A program made the translations under genes and the position numbers. Below are positions 16,535-24,358 of a stretch of 64,000 nucleotides of DNA, piece by piece (positions within the stretch are counted from its first letter, which is position 1; each line of letters starts with the position of its first letter). The notes beneath the pieces are model-generated. The model was not told where the DNA came from, did not search any database, and was given only the letters and a program-made list of their open reading frames with translations. The DNA comes from Agrococcus sp. Marseille-P2731 (GTDB lineage: Bacteria > Actinomycetota > Actinomycetes > Actinomycetales > Microbacteriaceae): NCBI RefSeq assembly GCF_900117395.1, contig NZ_FPEG01000003.1, forward strand, positions 62,001-126,000, read 5' to 3'.

Positions 16535-17608
16535 TCAGACGTTGAAGCGGAACTCCACCACGTCGCCGTCGGCCATCACGTAGTCCTTGCCCTCGATGCG
16601 CACGCGGCCGGCGGCCTTCGCGTCCGCCATCGAGCCGTGCGCGTCGAGGTCCTCGAAGGAGACGACCTCTGCCTTGATGAAGCCGCGCTCGAAGTCCGTG
16701 TGGATGACGCCGGCGGCCTGCGGGGCCGTCCAGCCCTTGCGGATGGTCCAGGCGCGCGACTCCTTCGGCCCAGCCGTCAGGTAGGTCTGCAGGCCCAGCG
16801 TCTCGAAGCCGATGCGCGCGAGCTGGCCGAGGCCCGACTCCTCCTGGCCGAGCGACTGCAGCAGCTCCAGCGCCTCGGCGGGCTCGAGGTCGACGAGCTC
16901 CGACTCGACCTGCGCGTCGAGGAAGACGGCCTTCGCCGGCGCGACCAGCGCCGCGAGCTCCGCCTTCTTCTCCTCGTCGCCCAGCACGGCCTCGTCGACG
17001 TTGAAGACGAACAGCACCGGCTTGGCGGTCAGCAGCCCGAGCTCCTTGATGGGCGTGGTGTCGAAGCCGGCCTGCGAGAGCGTGCGACCCGAGTTCAGGA
17101 TCTCATCCGCCTCGACCGCCGCGGCGAGCACCGATGCGTCGACCTTCTTGCCCTTGACCTCCTTCTCGAGGCGCGGGATCGCCTTCTCGAGGGTCTGCAG
17201 GTCGGCGAGCATCAGCTCGGTGTTGATGGTCTCCATGTCGGAGGCGGGGTCGACAGCGCCGTCGACGTGCACGACGTCGCTGTCGCCGAACCCGCGCACG
17301 ACCTGCGCGATCGCATCCGCCTCGCGGATGTTCGCGAGGAACTTGTTGCCGAGCCCCTCCCCCTCGCTCGCACCCTTGACGATGCCGGCGATGTCGACGA
17401 ACGACAGGGCGGCGGGCAGGATGCGCTGCGATCCGTGGATCTCGGCGAGGCGCGTCAGGCGCGCGTCCGGCAGCTCGACCACCCCGATGTTCGGCTCGAT
17501 CGTGGCGAACGGGTAGTTCGCCGCGAGCACGGTGTTCTTGGTGAGTGCGTTGAAGAGGGTCGACTTGCCCACGTTGGGGAGTCCGACGATGCCGATGGTG
17601 AGTGCCAC
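16535..17608 (-). CDS. ychF: Redox-regulated ATPase YchF (Obg-family)
   Basis: A 357-residue Obg-like P-loop protein. G1 GLPNVGKSTLFNALT (about 8-22), G3 FVDIAGIVKGASEGEGLGNKFL (about 68-89) and the NxxE-type G4 (LFVFNVDEA) are visible. A C-terminal TGS-like domain ends FEDLDAHG...GKDYVMADGDVVEFRFNV. YchF/OLA1 binds ATP rather than GTP, associates with ribosomes and influences catalase and leaderless-mRNA translation. The GTG start is preceded by a TAGGCT box that may be its -10. Length matches the family (about 360). Confidence 0.96.
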   Translation of the reverse strand: MALTIGIVGLPNVGKSTLFNALTKNTVLAANYPFATIEPNIGVVELPDARLTRLAEIHGSQRILPAALSFVDIAGIVKGASEGEGLGNKFLANIREADAIAQVVRGFGDSDVVHVDGAVDPASDMETINTELMLADLQTLEKAIPRLEKEVKGKKVDASVLAAAVEADEILNSGRTLSQAGFDTTPIKELGLLTAKPVLFVFNVDEAVLGDEEKKAELAALVAPAKAVFLDAQVESELVDLEPAEALELLQSLGQEESGLGQLARIGFETLGLQTYLTAGPKESRAWTIRKGWTAPQAAGVIHTDFERGFIKAEVVSFEDLDAHGSMADAKAAGRVRIEGKDYVMADGDVVEFRFNV

Positions 17609-17720
17609 GACAGATCAGCCTAGCGACCGGGCGGTCAGCCGACGGCCAGTCGGATGCTGGGCTCGGCGGGTAGGGTCGCGGCACGGCGCTGCTGCCGTCA
17701 CCTCGAGCTCGGGAGGCACC

Positions 17721-18548
17721 ATGACGGATGGCACGACGGCGGATGCGCCTGCAGCCCTGCGGGAGCCGACCCGAGACGAGCCTCGAGCCGCGGTGCGCTC
17801 GAAGCGGATGTCGCTGGTCGCCGCGTGCCTGCGGAAGGCCGCGGGATGGCGACTGCTCGAACCGGAGGTGCTCGGGCTCGAGCAGCTGGTGCGCCCTGGC
17901 GACGTGTGCGTCGACGTGGGCGCCGCCTACGGCATGTACAGCTATCCGCTGGCGCACCTCGTGGGCCCGCTCGGCGCCGTGCACAGCTTCGAGCCGCAGC
18001 GGAAGGCGCACGCGCTGCAGCGCGCCGGCAGCGCGCTCGCCGGCGCCGGCCGCATCCACCTCACCCGCTCGGGCGTCGGCCGCGTCGCAGGCGAGGCCGA
18101 GATCGTGCTGCCCATCCGCTTCGGCCTCCCCATCCACGGCCACGCGCACATCGGCGACGGCCTCGTCGAGCCCTCACGACCGAGCCGCTGGCACTCGCGC
18201 ACCAAGCGCATCCGGGTGCCCGTCACCACGATCGACGAGGTGTGCGCGGCGCGCGGCATCGAGCGCGTGCACTTCATCAAGGTCGACGTCGAGGGCTTCG
18301 AACCGGGCGTCGTGCAGGGCGCGGCCGAGGTGATCCGCCGCGACCGGCCGAGCTTGCTGCTCGAGATCGAGGATCGCCACCTCGAGCGCTACGCGACGAC
18401 CGCCGCCGACTTCGCCGCCAGCCTGCTCGCGCTCGGCTACGCGATGCACGTCTGGCGGGCGGGGCGATGGCAGCGCGTCGACCGCGTCGAGCGCGGCACG
18501 CGCAACTACCTCTTCGCGACCGACGCGGCTTGGGGTCGCACCGCCTGA
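17721..18548 (+). CDS. FkbM-family SAM-dependent methyltransferase
   Basis: A 275-residue methyltransferase. The SAM-binding motif I is DVCVDVGAAYGMYSYPLAH (about 62-80), followed by GAVHSFEPQRKAHALQ (motif II, acidic residue E). The FkbM signature HFIKVDVEGFEPGVVQGAAEVI and PSLLLEIEDRHLE appears at about 190-230. FkbM enzymes O-methylate sugars or polyketide hydroxyls; no glycan or natural-product cluster is adjacent, so the substrate is open. ATG 17721 follows GGGAGGCACC. The N-terminal 25 residues are disordered and acidic/Ala-rich. Confidence 0.85.
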   Translation: MTDGTTADAPAALREPTRDEPRAAVRSKRMSLVAACLRKAAGWRLLEPEVLGLEQLVRPGDVCVDVGAAYGMYSYPLAHLVGPLGAVHSFEPQRKAHALQRAGSALAGAGRIHLTRSGVGRVAGEAEIVLPIRFGLPIHGHAHIGDGLVEPSRPSRWHSRTKRIRVPVTTIDEVCAARGIERVHFIKVDVEGFEPGVVQGAAEVIRRDRPSLLLEIEDRHLERYATTAADFAASLLALGYAMHVWRAGRWQRVDRVERGTRNYLFATDAAWGRTA

Positions 18549-18648
18549 CCGCCGCGCGCCCGTCGTTCATCCAGGTGATCCGCGTAGCGTCACCAGGACA
18601 CCGCCGCGCGACGCTCCGCCGCCGGCGACGACCGAAGGGCGATGCACC

Positions 18649-19062
18649 ATGGCCGCTGACCAGACCGACCCCGACTACGACCGCCGACAGGGCGACCCCG
18701 TGGACCACGAGCAGGCACCCGCCGACAGCGGCTCGGCCAGCTCGTTCGCCTCGCGCCACAACGAGTTCGCGCCCGAGGACGGCCACGACGCCGCCGCGCA
18801 CGACCCCAAGACCGGCGCGCCCGTGCACGGCGACGGCACTCCCGTCGAAGCGGAGCCGGTGCACTGGGACAAGGGCGAGGCCAGCGGGCAGGATCCGGCC
18901 GCGCAGGCGGTCGAGGACGACGACGCCCCGCACGAGCGCGAGCGGGCCGGTGACGGGCAGGCTCGCGAGGCGCACCCCGACCACGTGCCGCAGCGGACGG
19001 AGCCCCACGAGGGCGCCAGCCACCTCGACGAGGCGGAGCCGGGCACGAAGGCCGAGCACTGA
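18649..19062 (+). CDS. Acidic, disordered small protein
   Basis: A 137-residue protein with no hydrophobic core: it is almost entirely Asp, Glu, His, Ala, Gly, Pro and Gln and should be intrinsically disordered. There is no signal peptide. I recognise no domain. Two shorter proteins of the same character occur at 21752 and 22525. In actinomycetes such proteins are often stress- or desiccation-linked, but nothing here proves that. Its stop TGA overlaps the probable CTG start of the acylphosphatase gene, suggesting translational coupling. Confidence 0.65.
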   Translation: MAADQTDPDYDRRQGDPVDHEQAPADSGSASSFASRHNEFAPEDGHDAAAHDPKTGAPVHGDGTPVEAEPVHWDKGEASGQDPAAQAVEDDDAPHERERAGDGQAREAHPDHVPQRTEPHEGASHLDEAEPGTKAEH

Positions 19063-19355
19063 GCATCGACACCGGGAGCGCCGGCGGCCCCGCCCGCCGG
19101 CGCTTCGTCGTGCGCGGCAGCGTGCAGGGCGTGGGCTTCCGCATGGCCGCCGCGGCTGAGGCGCGCCGCCTCAGCGTCGCCGGCAGCGTGCGCAACCGCT
19201 TCGACGGCACCGTCGAGGCCGAGGTCGAGGGCACTGCGGATGCGGTGGCCGCCATGGGAGCGTGGCTCGCGCAGGGCCCGCCCTCGGCCCGCGTCGACAG
19301 CGTCGAGGCGGATGAGCTGGAGCTGCGCGGCGAGAGCGGCTTCCGCATCGCCTGA
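19059..19355 (+). CDS. Acylphosphatase, probable non-canonical CTG start
   Basis: A small alpha/beta acylphosphatase hydrolysing acyl-phosphates. RGSVQGVGFRMAA carries the phosphate loop and catalytic Arg; the catalytic Asn is in GSVRNRFDGTVEAEVEG; GPPSARVDSVE and ESGFRI complete the fold. The only canonical start, GTG 19110, would remove the first beta strand (RRFVV). No ATG, GTG or TTG occurs further upstream in frame. CTG 19059 overlaps the previous stop (CTGA) and has GAAGG seven nt upstream, giving a 98-residue protein of normal length. If CTG is not used, the gene runs 19110-19355. Confidence 0.78.
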   Translation: MSIDTGSAGGPARRRFVVRGSVQGVGFRMAAAAEARRLSVAGSVRNRFDGTVEAEVEGTADAVAAMGAWLAQGPPSARVDSVEADELELRGESGFRIA

Positions 19356-19520
19356 CGCGCAGCGCGGCAGGTCGGGGTGCGCAGTCGCGCCCGGTCATGG
19401 CGCGGTGCACTGCGCGACGCGCGCAACCGCGACGCGCTCGCTTGCGCGCTTCGCGCATCCGTTGCATGCTCGTGGGAGCCGCGCGATCCGCGGTACCCAG
19501 CACTCAACGAGGAGAGCACC

Positions 19521-20585
19521 ATGAGCGCCATCCCTGAGTTCTCGCACGAGCGCGTCCTGACATCGCAGGGCGCCCGCAGCGGGCTCGTCATCACCGTCGC
19601 ACTGCACTCGAGCGCACTCGGCCCCGCGCTCGGCGGCTGCCGGATGTGGACCTACCCGACCTGGGCCGAGGGCCAAGCCGACGCCCTGCGCCTCTCTGCG
19701 GCAATGACCCTCAAGAACGCCGCCGCAGGCCTCGATGCTGGCGGCGGCAAGTCGGTCATCGCCCTGCCCGCCGGCGAACGCGTCGACAGCGAGCGCCGCC
19801 GCGCGGCCCTGCTCGACCTCGGCGATCTCGTCGAGACGCTCGACGGCCGCTACCGGACGGCCGAGGATGTCGGCACCACCGAGCACGACATGGTCGTCGT
19901 GCGCGAGCGCACCGAGCACGTCGTCGGCCTGCCCGCCGCGAAGGGCGGCGCGGGCGAGCCCGCCGGCGCCACTGCGCTCGGCGTCTACTCGTCGGTCGCA
20001 CCGACGCTCGAGGCGGCGTTCGGCTCGGCCTCCATCGAGGACCGCTCGTTCGTGATCTCGGGGCTCGGGCAGGTGGGCGGCCGTCTCGCGCGCATGCTCG
20101 CCGGGCACGGCGCGCGCCTGCTCGTCACCGACATCGACGACCGCAAGCAGGCCCTGGCGCGCGAGATCGGCGCCGAGTGGATCGCGCCCGAGCACGCGCT
20201 CACGACCGCCGCCGACGTGCTCGTGCCGGCCGGCCTGGGCGGCATCCTCACCGACGCGACGATCGACGCGCTGCCCGTTCGGGCGGTCGTCGGCCCGGCC
20301 AACAACCCGCTCGCCGAGCACTCCGGCGCCGAGCGGCTGCAGCAGCGCGGCATCGTCTACGCCCCCGACTTCGTCGTGAACGCCGGCGGCGTCATCCACC
20401 TCGAGGGCATCGCGGGCGGGCTCGAGTGGCCGGCGATCGCCGAGCGCCTCACCGGCATCGGCGACACGCTGCGCGAGGTCTTCACGAGCGCCCGCGAGCG
20501 CGGCACCACGCCGCTCGCCGCGGCCGAGGCGATCGCCAACGCGCGCATCGACGCGGCGCGGGCGCGGCAGTCCGTGGCCGCCTAG
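19521..20585 (+). CDS. Leucine/valine/phenylalanine dehydrogenase (Glu/Leu/Phe/Val family)
   Basis: A 354-residue NAD-dependent amino-acid dehydrogenase. The catalytic domain shows GPALGGCRMW (about 35-44), MTLKNAAAGLDAGGGKSVI with the two essential lysines, and TAEDVGTTEHDM. The Rossmann domain starts FVISGLGQVGGRLARML (about 178-194), and VVGPANNPL and FVVNAGGVI follow. The shorter length matches leucine dehydrogenase rather than glutamate dehydrogenase. It deaminates branched-chain or aromatic amino acids to 2-oxo acids. A possible promoter is TTGCGC (19442) / 17 nt / CATGCT (19465). It converges with the DinB gene with overlapping stops. Confidence 0.9.
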   Translation: MSAIPEFSHERVLTSQGARSGLVITVALHSSALGPALGGCRMWTYPTWAEGQADALRLSAAMTLKNAAAGLDAGGGKSVIALPAGERVDSERRRAALLDLGDLVETLDGRYRTAEDVGTTEHDMVVVRERTEHVVGLPAAKGGAGEPAGATALGVYSSVAPTLEAAFGSASIEDRSFVISGLGQVGGRLARMLAGHGARLLVTDIDDRKQALAREIGAEWIAPEHALTTAADVLVPAGLGGILTDATIDALPVRAVVGPANNPLAEHSGAERLQQRGIVYAPDFVVNAGGVIHLEGIAGGLEWPAIAERLTGIGDTLREVFTSARERGTTPLAAAEAIANARIDAARARQSVAA

Positions 20586-21184
20586 GCCTCAGCGCTGGGC
20601 CGCTCGGCGGGAGCGGAATCGGCCACCGCTTGCAGGCGCGCGACATACGCGCTCCACCACTGCGCGTCCCGCTCCGGCAGGTTCGAGACGCCATCCCGCA
20701 GACCGGCAGCACCATCGAGGCTCTCGCGCACGATGTCGGCGTGCCCTGCGTGGCGCGCGACCTCGGCGATCATGTGCACGAGCAGGCGCTGCAGCGTCGT
20801 GTCGCCGCGGTCGCCCCACCAGGGCACGTGCGCGGGGGCGTCGAGCGGCAGCGCGGCGATGGATGCGTCGGCGTGCGCCCAGGCGCGATCCCAGAGGCCC
20901 AGCACCGACGCCTGCGACTCATCGGCCGCGGCCCACATGTCGGCGTTGTCCTCGGCAGCGTCGTCGTTCCAGGCGAGGCTCTCGGGGAACGGCGGGCCGA
21001 CGCACACGCCGAAGTAGTCGGAGGCGACGGTCGCCACGTGCTTGACGAGCCCCAGCAGGTTGGTGCCGGTCGGCGTCATCGGCATGCGCAGCTCGCGCTC
21101 CGAGAGCCCCTCGAGCTTCCAGCGCAGCGCATCGCGCTGGACGGTCAGAGAGCGCTGCAGGATCTCCTCGGCGTCGTCGCTCAT
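20582..21184 (-). CDS. DinB/DUF664 four-helix-bundle protein
   Basis: A 200-residue DinB-superfamily protein of the DUF664 type. The first helix RDALRWKLEGLSERELR, the GTNLLGLVKHVATVASDYFG helix with the first metal histidine, and TLQRLLVHMIAEVARHAGHADIVRE with the other histidines form the usual three-His metal site. Homologues are thiol-dependent S-transferases (bacillithiol/mycothiol type) or have no known role. It overlaps the dehydrogenase stop by 3-4 nt in convergent orientation and diverges from the next gene with a 25-bp gap. Confidence 0.87.
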   Translation of the reverse strand: MSDDAEEILQRSLTVQRDALRWKLEGLSERELRMPMTPTGTNLLGLVKHVATVASDYFGVCVGPPFPESLAWNDDAAEDNADMWAAADESQASVLGLWDRAWAHADASIAALPLDAPAHVPWWGDRGDTTLQRLLVHMIAEVARHAGHADIVRESLDGAAGLRDGVSNLPERDAQWWSAYVARLQAVADSAPAERPSAEA

Positions 21185-21209
21185 GCACGCATGATGGCAG
21201 ACTCGCCCC

Positions 21210-21647
21210 ATGCACGAGGAGATGCTGCAGGGCACCTGGCACGTCGTGGCGTCGAGCCTCACGATGTGGCAGCGCCGCAGCGAGCCGAGCATCACGTACG
21301 CGCCACTGCCGGACGGCCGCATCAGCGACACCGTCCTGTCGCGCGGGCGGCGCGGCTGGAGCACCATCGTCGGCATCGATGCGCTGCAGCCCGACGGCTC
21401 GCTCGAGTGGCGAGGCGTGCAGCCGCTCACCCTGCTCGTGCGCAGCCGCTGGCGCGTGCTGCTGCACGACGGGCGCTTCGCCGCGATCCGCTTCGAGCGC
21501 ACGCCCTTCACCGAGGCCGGCATCGACATCCTCGCGCGCGATGCGAGCGCGAGCACGGATGCGGTGGCCGAGATCGCGCGCCGCCTCTCGGCAGAGCCCT
21601 CCGCGGCCGACCTCGTGCACCGTCTGCGTGCACCCAAGGGGCGCTGA
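21210..21647 (+). CDS. Hypothetical small beta-rich protein (lipocalin-like)
   Basis: A 145-residue protein without signal peptide or membrane helix. The opening GTWHVVASSLTMWQRR, then ITYAPLPDGRISDTVL and RWRVLLHDGRFAAIRFERT, look like strands of a small beta barrel, as in lipocalin-like proteins found in actinomycetes, but the match is by feel only. The C-terminal 40 residues are helical (STDAVAEIARRLSAEPSAADLVHRL). It is divergent from the DinB-type gene. The function is not inferable. Confidence 0.6.
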   Translation: MHEEMLQGTWHVVASSLTMWQRRSEPSITYAPLPDGRISDTVLSRGRRGWSTIVGIDALQPDGSLEWRGVQPLTLLVRSRWRVLLHDGRFAAIRFERTPFTEAGIDILARDASASTDAVAEIARRLSAEPSAADLVHRLRAPKGR

Positions 21648-21751
21648 GCAGCACACCGCCGACTCTGGCTCCACGCCCATGGCGCGTGCAGGATGCGCGC
21701 GTACGGTCGGCCGTGCGCGGCGACCGCGCTGCGCGGAACGGAGTGACGAGC

Positions 21752-21946
21752 ATGCACGAGAGCAACCAGCACGACCAGGCCCGTCAGGGGCAGGAGCACG
21801 ACGCCCCGGCCCAGGAGGACTCGGTGGTCGACAGCGGCGCCGAGAGCGGCGGCACGGTGCAGCAGCCCGACCCGGCGGTCGGCGAGGACGCCAAAGAGAA
21901 TCCGGTCGAGGGCTTCGATCCTGAGAGCGAGAGCTCCGGAGCCTGA
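21752..21946 (+). CDS. Small acidic disordered protein (64 aa)
   Basis: A 64-residue protein made of Gln, His, Asp, Glu, Gly, Ser and Pro (opening MHESNQHDQARQGQEHD), strongly acidic towards the C-terminus and without hydrophobic segments. It resembles the proteins at 18649 and 22525 in composition rather than by alignable motif. A TACGGT box about 40 nt upstream of the ATG could be a -10 element. I cannot assign a function. Confidence 0.55.
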   Translation: MHESNQHDQARQGQEHDAPAQEDSVVDSGAESGGTVQQPDPAVGEDAKENPVEGFDPESESSGA

Positions 21947-21998
21947 CGCGGCTGAGGCCTCAGGCCCCGGCGGCGGATGGAGCCGAGCGAGCGACGCG

Positions 21999-22376
21999 TC
22001 AGGCGGCGCCGTCGCCCTCCATGAGCGCGATCACGTTGCCGCCGGGGTCCGTCGTCCACGCGATGTCGGGGCCCATGCCACGGGCGATGCCGCGCTCATC
22101 CTGCTCGAAGCCCTCGTAGCGCTGGAAGGCGACGCCGCGCGTGACGAGTTCGTCGACCGCTGCCCGCAGGTCGGGCACGACCAGGTTGAGGATGGTGAAC
22201 ACCGCCGGCTCGTGATCCTCCTTCGGATACGCGAGCACGACGGTGCCGCCCGGCAGCGTCAGGTGCAGCATCCCGTGGTCCTCCGCCACCTGCAGCTCGA
22301 GCACCTCGCTGTAGAACTCCCTCGCCGCTGCCACGTCGGGCACGGCGAAGCCGCTGAAGCCATCGTTGTAGTGCAT
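21999..22376 (-). CDS. VOC-family glyoxalase-like protein
   Basis: A 125-residue single VOC protein: FSGFAVPDVAAAREFYSEVLEL (module 1) and FTILNLVVPDLRAAVDELVTRGV (module 2), ending WTTDPGGNVIALME, where the last Glu is the usual metal ligand. The family includes glyoxalase I, extradiol dioxygenases and fosfomycin/bleomycin resistance proteins; the compact form here is generally uncharacterised. ATG 22376 is preferred to upstream in-frame codons because it opens directly on the first strand (MHYNDGFSGFAV). Confidence 0.8.
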   Translation of the reverse strand: MHYNDGFSGFAVPDVAAAREFYSEVLELQVAEDHGMLHLTLPGGTVVLAYPKEDHEPAVFTILNLVVPDLRAAVDELVTRGVAFQRYEGFEQDERGIARGMGPDIAWTTDPGGNVIALMEGDGAA

Positions 22377-22524
22377 CCGGCACCTCCCGCGGGCATCCTC
22401 CTCTCGGTCCGCCTCGGACACAAGGCCCGCTCAGCGGTGACGGCGCGACGCTCGGCCCACGCTGAGGTGCGCCACCTAGGGTCGGGATGCGCGACCACGT
22501 CGTCGCGCTGACGAAGGGAAGCAC

Positions 22525-22713
22525 ATGAGCGACCAGCACCAGCACACCCCCGCCGACAGCGACGGCCAGACGGGACCCGACGGCGCGATGGGCGGCGACT
22601 ACGGCGACCCCGGCGAGGCGGAGAGCCTCGTGGGTCAGCCGGTCGAGGAGACCGGCGCCGACGAGAACGAGCCCGCGGAGGGCGAAGCGCCGCAGGAGCC
22701 GACCGACCGCTAG
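22525..22713 (+). CDS. Small acidic disordered protein (62 aa)
   Basis: A 62-residue protein rich in Asp, Glu, Gly, Gln and Pro (opening MSDQHQHTPADSDGQTG), lacking hydrophobic or aromatic residues apart from one Tyr. AAGGGAAGCAC precedes the ATG. A TAGGGT box about 45 nt upstream may be its -10. It is the third protein of this type within 4 kb. It converges with the DUF488 gene, whose stop it overlaps by 4 nt. Confidence 0.55.
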   Translation: MSDQHQHTPADSDGQTGPDGAMGGDYGDPGEAESLVGQPVEETGADENEPAEGEAPQEPTDR

Positions 22714-23243
22714 GCCGGCCAGCGCACCGCACCCTCGACGACGACCGCGGTCTCGCTCAGCGGGTGCGGTGCGAGCCGGCCGTCGTGCATGAGGTGACGC
22801 ACGTCGACGCCGTGCAGCACCGTCGCGACGTCTGCGACGACGCGTCGATGGCAGCGCCACCACACGGCTTCCGAGCAGAGCACCGCGACGCGCCGCTCCG
22901 CCGCCTCGGCGAGCACGGTCTCGAGCCCCGCGCCGAACTCCGGCGTGCGGGTCCACGCCGCGTAGGCGCGGAACGCCGCGACGCGCCACCAGTCGTCTGG
23001 CGACTCGGCGTCGTCCGCGACCGACAGGCGACGACGCCCGCCGAGCCGCTCCTCCCACCGCCAGGCGATCCCGCCGGCAGCGAGCTCGTCCTCGATCGCA
23101 TCCCGCGACGCGGCCGGGTTCGCCTGCGAGCCGGGGAAGCGGCGGATGTCGACGACGAGCTCGACGCCGGCGGTGCCGAGCACCGCACGGAGCGCATCCC
23201 CGTCGAGGCGTCCGTGGCCGACGGTGAGCAGCTGGAGCGCTAT
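22710..23243 (-). CDS. DUF488 family protein with probable ATA start
   Basis: A 177-residue DUF488 protein. It opens LQLLTVGHGRLDGDAL and continues ELVVDIRRFPGSQANP, with the conserved C-terminal CSEAVWWRCHRRVVADV, a Cys/His pair typical of the family. No ATG, GTG or TTG is available between the preceding gene's stop and the first conserved strand. ATA at 23243-23241 overlaps the ddl stop (ATAG) and has GGAGG 7 nt upstream; a CTG at 23231 is the other option. It is the last gene of the leuC...ddl strand block. Function unknown; some homologues are suspected nucleic-acid-associated enzymes. Confidence 0.78.
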   Translation of the reverse strand: MALQLLTVGHGRLDGDALRAVLGTAGVELVVDIRRFPGSQANPAASRDAIEDELAAGGIAWRWEERLGGRRRLSVADDAESPDDWWRVAAFRAYAAWTRTPEFGAGLETVLAEAAERRVAVLCSEAVWWRCHRRVVADVATVLHGVDVRHLMHDGRLAPHPLSETAVVVEGAVRWPA

Positions 23244-24358
23244 CGCTGCGCCTCCAGACCCAGCTCGATGAGCTCGGTGATGAGGTCGCTGTAGGCGATG
23301 CCGCTGGCCTCCCAGACGACGGGGAACATCGAGATCGAGGTGAACCCGGGCATCGTGTTCACCTCGTTGAGCACGATGCCGCCGTCGGGCGTGACGAAGA
23401 AGTCGACGCGGGCGAGCCCCGATCCGTCGATCGCCTCGAAGGCGCGGATGGCCGCATCCTGCAGAGCCTCGATCGTCGCCTCGTCGAGGTCGGCGGGGCA
23501 CTCGGTGCGTGCCGTCGCGAGGCCGCGGTACTTCGCGTCGAAGTCGTAGAACGTGCCCTCGTCGAGCACGATCTCCCCCGGCAGCGAGGCGCGGGCACCG
23601 TCGCCGGCGCGGCCGCCGAGCACGCCGACCTCGACCTCCCGGCCAGCGACCCCCGACTCGACGAGCGCTCTGGTGTCCTCGGCGAGGGCCAGCTCCATGG
23701 CGCGGTCGAGCTCGGCGGCCGTAGCGACGCGGCTCACGCCCACCGATGATCCTGCGCGCGCGGGCTTCACGAAGACGGGGAAGGTCAGCTCGCCAAGTCG
23801 CGCCCGCACCGCCTCGGGGTCGCGCGCCCACTGCTGGCGCGAGACCGTGACCCACGGCGCCACCGCGATGCCGGCGTGCTCGATGACGGTCTTCGCGAAG
23901 TGCTTGTCCATCGCGACCGCGCTCGCCAGCACGCCGTTGCCGACGTAGGGCACGTCGATGAGGTCGAGCAGGCCCTGCACCGTGCCGTCCTCGCCGAATC
24001 GGCCGTGGAGGATCGGGAGCACGACGTCGACGTCGCCGAGCTGCCGGACCGCACCCGAGGCATCCGTCACCGACAGCGCGCGCGAGGCGATCGAGCCCGG
24101 CAGCTGCACCGCGTCGCCCTCGACGACCTCCGGCACGCGCTCGAGCGCGAGCGGCGCGGGATCGTCGGCCTGGAGCACGAAGCGGCCGTCGCGGGTGATG
24201 CCGATCGGCACCACCTCGAAGCGCTCGCGGTCGATGTGCTCGAGCACGCTGCCTGCGGTCGCGCACGAGATCGTGTGCTCGCTCGAGCGGCCGCCGAAGA
24301 GCAGCGCGACGCGGGTCCTGCGGCCGGATGCGGATGGGGAGAGCTCTGCCACGGTCAT
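23240..24358 (-). CDS. ddl: D-alanine--D-alanine ligase
   Basis: A 372-residue ATP-grasp ligase that makes D-Ala-D-Ala for peptidoglycan. The N-terminal substrate domain has VALLFGGRSSEHTISC (about 17-32). The ATP-grasp part contains LPILHGRFGEDGTVQG, VGNGVLASAVAMDKHFAK, FPVFVKPARAGSSVGVSRV and the metal-binding VDFFVTPDGGIVLNEVNTMPGFTSISMFP. The C-terminal NEVNT Asn and Glu coordinate magnesium. The start ATG overlaps the gpsA stop (ATGA). Cell-wall and lipid genes are contiguous upstream. Confidence 0.96.
   Translation of the reverse strand: MTVAELSPSASGRRTRVALLFGGRSSEHTISCATAGSVLEHIDRERFEVVPIGITRDGRFVLQADDPAPLALERVPEVVEGDAVQLPGSIASRALSVTDASGAVRQLGDVDVVLPILHGRFGEDGTVQGLLDLIDVPYVGNGVLASAVAMDKHFAKTVIEHAGIAVAPWVTVSRQQWARDPEAVRARLGELTFPVFVKPARAGSSVGVSRVATAAELDRAMELALAEDTRALVESGVAGREVEVGVLGGRAGDGARASLPGEIVLDEGTFYDFDAKYRGLATARTECPADLDEATIEALQDAAIRAFEAIDGSGLARVDFFVTPDGGIVLNEVNTMPGFTSISMFPVVWEASGIAYSDLITELIELGLEAQR

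Noticed and set aside
18549..22524. A single regulon of the three acidic small proteins based on upstream TAGCGT/TACGGT/TAGGGT boxes
   Set aside because: The boxes match the general TANNNT -10 pattern and occur by chance at this GC content; no shared -35 element could be seen.
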